Shown here: piece by piece, positions 15,113 to 19,707 of the stretch
How the letters are laid out: every line of letters begins with the position of its first letter
How positions within the stretch are numbered: the stretch's first letter is position 1
NCBI GenBank assembly: GCA_013360825.1
Contig: JABWAY010000032.1
Location: forward strand, 1 to 19,707
Length of the DNA stretch: 19,707 nt
Direction: 5' to 3'
DNA from: Candidatus Brocadiia bacterium
GTDB taxonomy: Bacteria > Planctomycetota > MHYJ01 > WSZJ01
The notes under the pieces: model-generated
Database searches by the model: none
What the model saw: only the letters and a program-made list of their open reading frames with translations
What the model was told of the DNA's origin: nothing
Made by a program: the position numbers and the translations under genes

Positions 15113-15475
15113 CTAGTAGCTCACGCACCCGCTGCCGTCCGAGAGCCACTCCACCAGCTTCGCGCCGCCCACGATCGCCGCCCCTTCGACCAGCTTCCCC
15201 TCGTCCAGCCCCCGCTTCTTGAAACACGGCGAACAGACGTACATCTTGCCCCCCGCCTTCACGAACTTCTCCATCAGCGTCTTCAGCGGGTCGAACCCCG
15301 GCTCGTGGATGCCGTCGGCGAACCCCTGCTGCGAAAGCCGCACGCCCTCGATGCTGAGGAAGATCATCGTCTGCTTGTCGGAAGCGACCGCCGCGTTGGC
15401 GATGACGAAGGCGACCGTCGCCCGGTCGGTGTTGTCCCTCGAGCAGGTCAGGCTGACGCAGAACTTGCCGGCCAT
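15113..15475 (-). CDS. DsrE-like sulfurtransferase-family protein
   Basis: A 120-residue single-domain cytosolic protein of the DsrE/DsrF-like fold. Cysteines lie at 6, 11, 81, 84 and 117. The M-Y-V-C-S-P-C-F-K-K-R-G-L segment (78-90) is the conserved DsrE-type site in which Cys 84 corresponds to the usual persulfide-bearing position. The C-terminus G-C-V-S-Y adds another exposed Cys. Members of this family pass persulfide sulfur to TusA-type carriers, which fits its position between two TusA-like genes. An excellent ribosome-binding site (AAGGAGAA) lies inside the end of the upstream gene, whose stop is one base away, so translation is coupled. Confidence 0.88.
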   Translation of the reverse strand: MAGKFCVSLTCSRDNTDRATVAFVIANAAVASDKQTMIFLSIEGVRLSQQGFADGIHEPGFDPLKTLMEKFVKAGGKMYVCSPCFKKRGLDEGKLVEGAAIVGGAKLVEWLSDGSGCVSY

Positions 15476-15476
15476 G

Positions 15477-16043
15477 TCAGTTCTCCTTTCTCTGGATCCA
15501 GTAGGTCGGGGGTTGAGACGACACGAGCGTATGCCCCGTCATGCCGCACCAGCTCGGGATGTCGGCGGGCGCGCCGGGGTCTCGCGCCGTGAGCCTCAGA
15601 ATATGGCCGGGAGCCAGTTCGCGCATCTTCATCCGGAGATCGAGAACCAGGTCGCCGCAGCCGAGGTCCCCTGCGTCCCACGCGGCGTCGTGCCGCGGCG
15701 GACCGCCGGCGGGTGCCGCCATGCGCGTTCCTCCACTCGGGTCCAGGTCTCCGCAACCGCAGCCGCCGGCGGAAGACGCCCAGCGCCATCCCGCCGCAAA
15801 ACACTCCCGGGCCGACGCCGAGGACCGGATCCCCCCGCGCAGCCCGTCCGGCTCCACGCCCAGCGCACGGGCCAGACAGGAGGCACACCGGGGCGCATCC
15901 TGAAACCCCATCATGACGCTCATCAGCGCCTCGTGCCCGCAGATCGCCCCGCCACAGGACGCACAGGGCTTCCCCGCGCGCGGCCGGAGCCCTTCGAGAA
16001 AACGCGCGACGCCCTCCGGCGTGTCCGGGTCAGCTGCGGTCAT
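15477..16043 (-). CDS. Cys-rich domain / TusA-like sulfur-carrier protein
   Basis: A 188-residue protein and first gene of the sulfur cluster. Residues 25-100 hold Cys 27, 30, 35, 53, 56, 81, 95 and 97, in C-x2-C-x4-C, C-x2-C and C-x-C arrangements. That suggests a zinc- or metal-binding domain; E-C-F-A-A-G-W-R-W-A looks like a conserved block. Residues 122-188 are TusA-like: G-D-L-G-C-G-D-L (Cys 129), a helix, and D-I-P-S-W-C-G-M-T-G-H (Cys 166). This region closely parallels the TusA-like half of the fusion protein two genes downstream, including C-G in place of C-P-x-P, so the two are paralogous. The ATG at 16043 has no strong ribosome-binding site and follows a long hairpin that separates it from the transglutaminase gene. 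Sulfur transfer is inferred from fold and neighbours. Confidence 0.82.
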   Translation of the reverse strand: MTAADPDTPEGVARFLEGLRPRAGKPCASCGGAICGHEALMSVMMGFQDAPRCASCLARALGVEPDGLRGGIRSSASARECFAAGWRWASSAGGCGCGDLDPSGGTRMAAPAGGPPRHDAAWDAGDLGCGDLVLDLRMKMRELAPGHILRLTARDPGAPADIPSWCGMTGHTLVSSQPPTYWIQRKEN

Positions 16044-16059
16044 GCGGCCGAGAATAAGC

Positions 16060-16096
16060 CGGGGAAGCGGAATCCGCGCGGGAATCCGCTTCCCCG
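16060..16096 (-). terminator. Long hairpin between transglutaminase and sulfur-cluster genes
   Basis: A perfect 12-bp stem (16060-16071 with 16085-16096) around a 13-base loop, just after the transglutaminase stop and 17 bases before the next ATG. The T-run after it on the minus strand is weak (CTTATTCT), so it could be a poor terminator, an RNA-stability element or an operator. Confidence 0.5.
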
Positions 16097-16101
16097 CCCG
16101 T

Positions 16102-17268
16102 TCATTTCTTCTCCGTGAATGTGAGCTTCCGCGACCAGATCACCGTCCCGTCCGCCGACTTCTCGCCGGCCGCGACCCCGTCGAGCTCGACGTACGCCTT
16201 CGCGAGCGCGTTGACCGGCCCTCCGTCCTGCTTCGGCGTGAGCTCGAGATCGCGTCCGCGCGACCAGGTCACGCGCCGCTCCTCGAGATTGCCGAAGTAG
16301 TATTCCACCTTCGCGGGGTCGCCGGCGGTGTACCCGTCCGCCGTCGTGAGGCGGACCTTGCCTTCGTTGTCCTTGTTCAGCTGGAAATCGCCGACGAAGA
16401 TGTCCGCCACGGCGACGTCGTGCGGAATCCAGCCGATTCCCGAGACGTAGAACTCCGGCCAGCAGTGGTAGCTCTGGTCCGCGTCCTTCCCGTCCAGTTC
16501 CTTCTTGAAGAACGAACCGTAGACCATGCGCGTGGGAATCCCCGCGGCACGGGCCAGGGAGGTCCAGAGCGAGTGGAAGTCGGTGCAGTTCCCCGTCTTC
16601 GTGGACAGACAGTACTCCGTGCTGCCGACCGGCGAGGCTTTCAGCGTGAGAGGATTCTTCACCCAGTATTCGATGTTCGCCAGCACCCAGTCGTAGATCT
16701 TCCGCGCGGCGATCACCGGATTCGTCTCGGCGCCCACGATCTGCTTCGACAGAGACCGGATTCCGTCGTCGATGATCACGTGCGCGTTCGGCGCGAGTTC
16801 CGCGGCCAGGTCCTTCTTCTCCGCGTCCGAGAGCGGCCGCGCCTTCGCGGCGTCGGGCCCGGCGATCTGCTCCCGGCGCGTCACGGTAAACGTCGCCACG
16901 ATGACGACTTCCTTTCCGGGATTCTCGGCGACCACATGGATCAGGCGGTTCCCGGACCTGTCCGTCACGATCTCGTGCTTCTGCGCGCACTCCACCCTCA
17001 GCCCGCTGACCTCCTGGGCCGGATCTTCCTGCGGCATCGTGAACCAGATCCGGGCTTTCTTCGTCCCCGCCGGCGCCATCAGCCTGAACTCGTGGCGCGC
17101 CTCAAAGGTCGCCGATTTCCCCTCGCGGATGTTCCGGACGAACGCGGCGGAAGCCTTCCCGCCCTCCGCGCCGGACCCTTCGCCCGCCCCGCCGTTCGTG
17201 TCCCCGTTCCCGCTGCAGCCCGGCAGGAGCGCGGCCGCGAGGATGACGGTCAGCCATGTCGACTTCAT
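16102..17268 (-). CDS. Transglutaminase-like lipoprotein
   Basis: A 388-residue protein. Residues 1-18 are a lipoprotein signal (L-L-P-G-C, lipidated Cys 18), followed by a Gly/Ser/Glu-rich spacer to about 40, typical of surface or periplasmic tethering. Residues 50-160 form a beta-rich N-terminal domain. Residues 180-300 are the transglutaminase-like (papain-fold) core with an intact triad: Cys 228 in G-N-C-T-D-F-H, His 268 in Y-H-C-W-P-E-F and Asp 284 in W-I-P-H-D. Residues 310-388 are a beta-rich C-terminal region. Bacterial members are usually cysteine proteases or amidases rather than cross-linkers; the substrate is unknown. The ATG is preceded by CGGAG at 6 bases. It lies downstream of the porin gene on the same strand but is separated by two strong hairpins, so separate transcription is likely. 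Confidence 0.92.
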   Translation of the reverse strand: MKSTWLTVILAAALLPGCSGNGDTNGGAGEGSGAEGGKASAAFVRNIREGKSATFEARHEFRLMAPAGTKKARIWFTMPQEDPAQEVSGLRVECAQKHEIVTDRSGNRLIHVVAENPGKEVVIVATFTVTRREQIAGPDAAKARPLSDAEKKDLAAELAPNAHVIIDDGIRSLSKQIVGAETNPVIAARKIYDWVLANIEYWVKNPLTLKASPVGSTEYCLSTKTGNCTDFHSLWTSLARAAGIPTRMVYGSFFKKELDGKDADQSYHCWPEFYVSGIGWIPHDVAVADIFVGDFQLNKDNEGKVRLTTADGYTAGDPAKVEYYFGNLEERRVTWSRGRDLELTPKQDGGPVNALAKAYVELDGVAAGEKSADGTVIWSRKLTFTEKK

Positions 17269-17295
17269 GTTGGTCTCCGATTCCTGATGTGTGGG

Positions 17296-17322
17296 GGAGG
17301 GACCGCCCCGGGCGGCCCCTCC
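17296..17322. repeat. Strong palindrome upstream of the transglutaminase gene
   Basis: GGAGGG-A-CCGCCC at 17296-17308 mirrors GGGCGG-C-CCCTCC at 17310-17322, with one mismatch and a single central base. It lies 28 bases before the transglutaminase ATG. It could be an operator or an RNA hairpin in the leader. Confidence 0.5.
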
Positions 17323-17347
17323 GTGCAGTGGTCCCGGCTCCTTCCAT

Positions 17348-17377
17348 TCCGGCGCCGGCTCGACGGCCGGCGCCGGA
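17348..17377 (-). terminator. Hairpin downstream of the porin-like gene
   Basis: The 10-base sequence CCGGCGCCGG occurs at 17349-17358 and again at 17367-17376; being self-complementary, the two copies form an 11-bp stem (with T17348/A17377) around an 8-base loop. It starts about 10 bases after the porin stop. No T-run follows on the minus strand, so it may stop transcription only weakly or protect the mRNA end. Confidence 0.5.
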
Positions 17378-17386
17378 CCGTCCGGT

Positions 17387-18718
17387 TCAGAAGTTCAGCT
17401 GGAGCGACAGGTTGTACTGGTGCGCCGTCCCCCGCTCCAGATCCTCGTACTCCGTCTTCCAGTACCCGTACGACGCCTCCACCACGAACGGGTCGAAGGC
17501 CAGCGTCACGATCGCGTACGTCACCGCCACCTTCTCGCGCATCCCGGCCGTGAAGTCCCTGTCGATCGGGTCGTCCTGCGAACTCCCGACCGTGAACGCA
17601 AGCCACTTCACCGGCGAAACCCGCAGCTCCAGCCACCCGCCGTTGCTCCGGATCAGGTGCCCCGTCGCCGCATTGATCCCCTGCCCGTTCCCGCCACGGA
17701 TGTCCGAGAGGTTGGTCCCGTGCCAGATCTCACCCTTGAACAGGATCGTGAACCCGCTCTCCGTCCCCAGCAGCGGAACCTCGAAGTCGAGGCAGAACAG
17801 CGAAGTGTGGAAGCGGTGCTTGCCCCCCACACCGGCACCGTCGACCTCCTCCTCTCCGTACATCGCGCCGAACGCGACCGTCATCCACTTCTTCGCCACC
17901 CATCCCTGGATGCTCACGCCGACGCGCGCCTGCCCCTCCGGATAGCCGGAGTCGTCGCCGTCGAGGACGCCGATCCCGTCGAGGTCCGCGTTCCGGATGG
18001 CGCCCTCCTGCCCGGCCATCACCTGGAAGAGCAGCTTGAACCGTTCGCCGAGGGTCGGCTCGATCCCGATCCGGATCTGGGGCCTGCGGTCGCCCGTGTT
18101 GCCCCAGTTCCAGAGAACCGTATCGGGGTTGAAGGAGGGGGCGAGCGGGGAGACCAGGTCGGAGGTCTGGCCGAAGAGCAGGTACAGCCAGCTCCAGCCG
18201 ATCTTCCCGTACGCATGGCGGAGCCGCGGGACGGCACGGCTTTCGGAGCTGGGGAGCGAGAAGAAATCGATCTCGAGCTTCCCGGTCGCGCTGGCATCGC
18301 CGAGCGTGGCGATCTTGCCCGAGTCGAGGTCCAGCCCGAGGCGGGTCAGCCGCGCGTGCATGTTGAACTGGTCGTCGTTGACGTGCGCGGCCGTGACCCC
18401 CGCGATGAACGTGTCGTCATCCTCGGCGCGGACCCACTGCGGGAACCGGGCGTTGTCGAACGCGCTGTCGGAGTAGTGCGTGTCGAGGCGGAGGAATCCG
18501 TACCACTTGAGGTGCCCGCCCAGCGAAACGAGGTCCTTCCACGTGGGCGTGTCCGACTTCGCCGCCTCCGGATTCGCAGGCGCCGTGCCGCCGTTCCTCC
18601 CCGCTTCGAGTTCCTGGATCCGGCGCTCGAGCTCGTCGATCCTCTTCTTGTCCTCCGTCTGCGCTGCCACGACGCCTGCACAGGACACAAGCACGAGCAC
18701 GGCGAAGATCTGTTTCAT
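17387..18718 (-). CDS. Porin-like outer-membrane beta-barrel protein
   Basis: A 443-residue exported protein. The signal peptide is residues 1-19 or 1-20 (ending A-A-Q). A short coiled coil (K-R-I-D-E-L-E-R-R-I-Q-E-L-E-A) follows, as at the N-terminus of many trimeric porins. After a Pro/Ala spacer comes a long run of alternating beta strands with aromatic girdle residues. The protein ends N-L-S-L-Q-L-N-F, the terminal-Phe signature recognised by the BAM machinery. D-D-D, D-D-S and D-G-D-D stretches suggest polar loops. It resembles DcaP-like or phosphate-selective porin families; the solute is unknown. The ATG at 18718 is chosen over an in-frame ATG at 18754 because AAGGGGGG lies just upstream and the signal peptide then begins M-K-Q-I-F. 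It is divergent from the DUF1028 gene across 121 bases, which include a perfect 14-base GC palindrome (18783-18796). Confidence 0.85.
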   Translation of the reverse strand: MKQIFAVLVLVSCAGVVAAQTEDKKRIDELERRIQELEAGRNGGTAPANPEAAKSDTPTWKDLVSLGGHLKWYGFLRLDTHYSDSAFDNARFPQWVRAEDDDTFIAGVTAAHVNDDQFNMHARLTRLGLDLDSGKIATLGDASATGKLEIDFFSLPSSESRAVPRLRHAYGKIGWSWLYLLFGQTSDLVSPLAPSFNPDTVLWNWGNTGDRRPQIRIGIEPTLGERFKLLFQVMAGQEGAIRNADLDGIGVLDGDDSGYPEGQARVGVSIQGWVAKKWMTVAFGAMYGEEEVDGAGVGGKHRFHTSLFCLDFEVPLLGTESGFTILFKGEIWHGTNLSDIRGGNGQGINAATGHLIRSNGGWLELRVSPVKWLAFTVGSSQDDPIDRDFTAGMREKVAVTYAIVTLAFDPFVVEASYGYWKTEYEDLERGTAHQYNLSLQLNF

Positions 18719-18839
18719 CCGGCCCCCCTTGGTGAAATGACGGAAGCGGTCCACGAGACGCGCGGAATGTTAAGGTGAAGTCGGCCGCCGGCGGCCATCG
18801 GAACCATCGAATTCAACCCGGTCGATTCATAGGGGACTC

Positions 18840-19574
18840 ATGAGACTCCTGCTCGCCGCCTCCCTGCTCGCCGCTGCGGTCGTCCTTGTCCCGCGCGCCC
18901 CCTCCCCGCAGCTTCCCCCGGCCCCCGACCCGGTCGTGGCGACCTATTCGATCGTCGCGCGCGATCCGGAAACGGGCGACCTGGGTGTCGCGGTTCAGTC
19001 GAAGTTCTTCGGCGTGGGGAGCGTCGTGCCCTGGGCGCGGGCCGGCGTCGGCGCGGTCGCGACCCAGGCCTGGGCGAACACCACGTGGGGCCCCCGGGGG
19101 CTGGAGCTGCTCGCGAACGGCGACGCACCCGAGGCGGTGCTGAAGGCCCTCACCGGATCCGATGCGGACGCGGAACGCCGCCAGGTCGGGATCGTGGATG
19201 CGAAGGGCGGGTCGGTCTCCTTCACGGGCCGGAAGTGCCAGGACTGGGCCGGGGGCCGGCACGGTGAGAACTATGCGGTGCAGGGGAACATCCTCGCGGG
19301 GGACGCGGTCGTGCCGGCGATGGAGGCCTCCTGGAAGTCCTCGACCGGCGAGCTCGCCGACCGCCTGGTCGCCGCGCTGGAGGCGGCGCAGGCGAAGGGA
19401 GGCGACCGGCGCGGCATGCAGAGTGCCGCCGTGCTGGTCGTGCGGGCGAAAGGCGGGTACGCCGGATTCAACGACCGCTGGGTCGACCTCCGGGTGGAGG
19501 ATCACCCGGAGCCGATCCGGGAGTTGAAGCGGCTGCTGGAGGTCCACAAGGCGTTTTTCCCGCGGGGGCGCTGA
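18840..19574 (+). CDS. Exported DUF1028 family protein
   Basis: A 244-residue protein. Residues 1-20 resemble a Sec signal peptide, followed by a Pro-rich spacer. The DUF1028 domain begins at T-Y-S-I-V-A-R-D (35-42) and contains the family's hallmark G-V-A-V-Q-S-K-F-F (49-57), V-P-W-A-R-A-G-V-G-A-V-A-T-Q-A (63-77), Q-G-N (148-150) and G-G-D-R-R-G-M-Q-S-A-A-V-L-V (187-200). The family has an Ntn-hydrolase-like fold, so the Thr or Ser at the domain start could be a nucleophile after processing, but no reaction is established to my knowledge. AGGGG lies 5 bases before the ATG. The last 107 bases overlap, tail to tail, the end of a convergent gene. Confidence 0.92.
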   Translation: MRLLLAASLLAAAVVLVPRAPSPQLPPAPDPVVATYSIVARDPETGDLGVAVQSKFFGVGSVVPWARAGVGAVATQAWANTTWGPRGLELLANGDAPEAVLKALTGSDADAERRQVGIVDAKGGSVSFTGRKCQDWAGGRHGENYAVQGNILAGDAVVPAMEASWKSSTGELADRLVAALEAAQAKGGDRRGMQSAAVLVVRAKGGYAGFNDRWVDLRVEDHPEPIRELKRLLEVHKAFFPRGR

Positions 19575-19707
19575 CCGGTCCGAAGACGTCGGCGAGCGCC
19601 TCGCGGAGGCGCGCCATCAGGACGCCGACCTGCTCCGGCGTCGCGCCCGGAGGGATCTGCACGCCCATCAGCGGCGGCCGGGACCGGGCGGCCGCCCCGG
19701 TGGATTC
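19468..19707 (-). CDS. 3' end of an unidentified gene entering from the right edge
   Basis: The minus-strand frame is open from base 19707 to a stop at 19468, about 79 residues. From 19707 to about 19575 the codons are strongly G/C-ending and encode M-G-V-Q-I-P-P-G-A-T-P-E-Q-V and an amphipathic helix, which looks like real protein. From 19574 down, where it lies opposite the DUF1028 gene, codon bias collapses and the residues become Pro/Gly/Ala-rich. Either the gene truly runs on through the overlap or its original stop was lost. Family not recognised; it probably starts beyond the window. Confidence 0.45.
   Translation of the reverse strand, partial: ESTGAAARSRPPLMGVQIPPGATPEQVGVLMARLREALADVFGPVSAPAGKTPCGPPAAASTPGSAPGDPPPGGRPSGR

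Noticed and set aside
13346..15592. Long plus-strand open frame of 748 codons
   Set aside because: It spans three genuine minus-strand genes and their intergenic gaps, with no recognisable domain; a shadow frame.
18783..18796. Perfect 14-base palindrome between the porin and DUF1028 genes as an operator
   Set aside because: It consists only of G and C in a GC-rich genome, so it could occur by chance; no second copy was noticed.
1..19707. CRISPR arrays, insertion sequences, attachment sites, phage genes
   Set aside because: No regularly spaced repeats, transposase, integrase or terminal inverted repeats were found; composition is uniform throughout.

Overview
This is a GC-rich bacterial chromosomal window with almost every codon ending in G or C. 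It carries 16 genes or gene fragments, packed tightly on both strands. No insertion sequence, phage gene, integrase, CRISPR array, rRNA or tRNA was seen. Secreted HEAT-repeat protein ending in a W-x-x-W-W tail, DUF1028 protein, SpoIIE-type phosphatase, several lipoproteins and paired large amidohydrolases suggest Planctomycetota or a neighbouring free-living Gram-negative phylum. The phylum is an inference. The beta-barrel protein and lipoboxes make an outer membrane likely.

Layout. (1) 1-3980, plus: a 5'-truncated double-module amidohydrolase whose stop overlaps the start of a second, exported amidohydrolase-fold protein. Only one of the three modules keeps metal ligands. (2) 8220-4011, minus: lipoprotein, receiver-like/SpoIIE (PP2C) phosphatase, then a coiled-coil protein with a PD-(D/E)XK-like core. 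(3) 8356-9477, plus: ispG (MEP isoprenoid pathway), possibly leaderless. (4) 9497-10141, minus: queE. Ahead of it lies a 140-nt region with a good promoter, a long closing stem, three internal hairpins and an intrinsic terminator about 20 nt before the queE start. It looks like a transcription-attenuating leader or a stand-alone structured RNA, and I could not assign it to a known family. (5) 10609-11729, plus: fabI and queF, overlapping by one base. (6) 16043-11766, minus: a five-gene cluster of Cys-rich TusA-like protein, DsrE-like protein, TusA/OsmC fusion, short MetE-like methyltransferase and secreted HEAT protein. (7) 17268-16102 and 18718-17387, minus: a transglutaminase-like lipoprotein and a porin-like outer-membrane protein, separated by strong hairpins. 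(8) 18840-19574, plus: an exported DUF1028 protein, whose end overlaps the tail of a convergent gene entering from the right edge.

How the genes may work together. queE and queF flank the structured RNA and both serve 7-deazaguanine (preQ0/preQ1, queuosine) synthesis, so the RNA could sense a pathway product. The minus-strand cluster at 11.8-16.0 kb looks like a persulfide-handling system next to a folate-independent type of methionine synthase. Its TusA-like domains have lost the CPxP motif and its OsmC domain has lost both catalytic cysteines, so it is probably a specialised sulfur-carrier module rather than the classic Tus or OsmC systems. The phosphatase/nuclease-fold operon pairs a signalling output with an unassigned DNA- or RNA-processing fold. 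The two best candidates for something undescribed are the queE leader RNA and the sulfur-carrier/MetE cluster.
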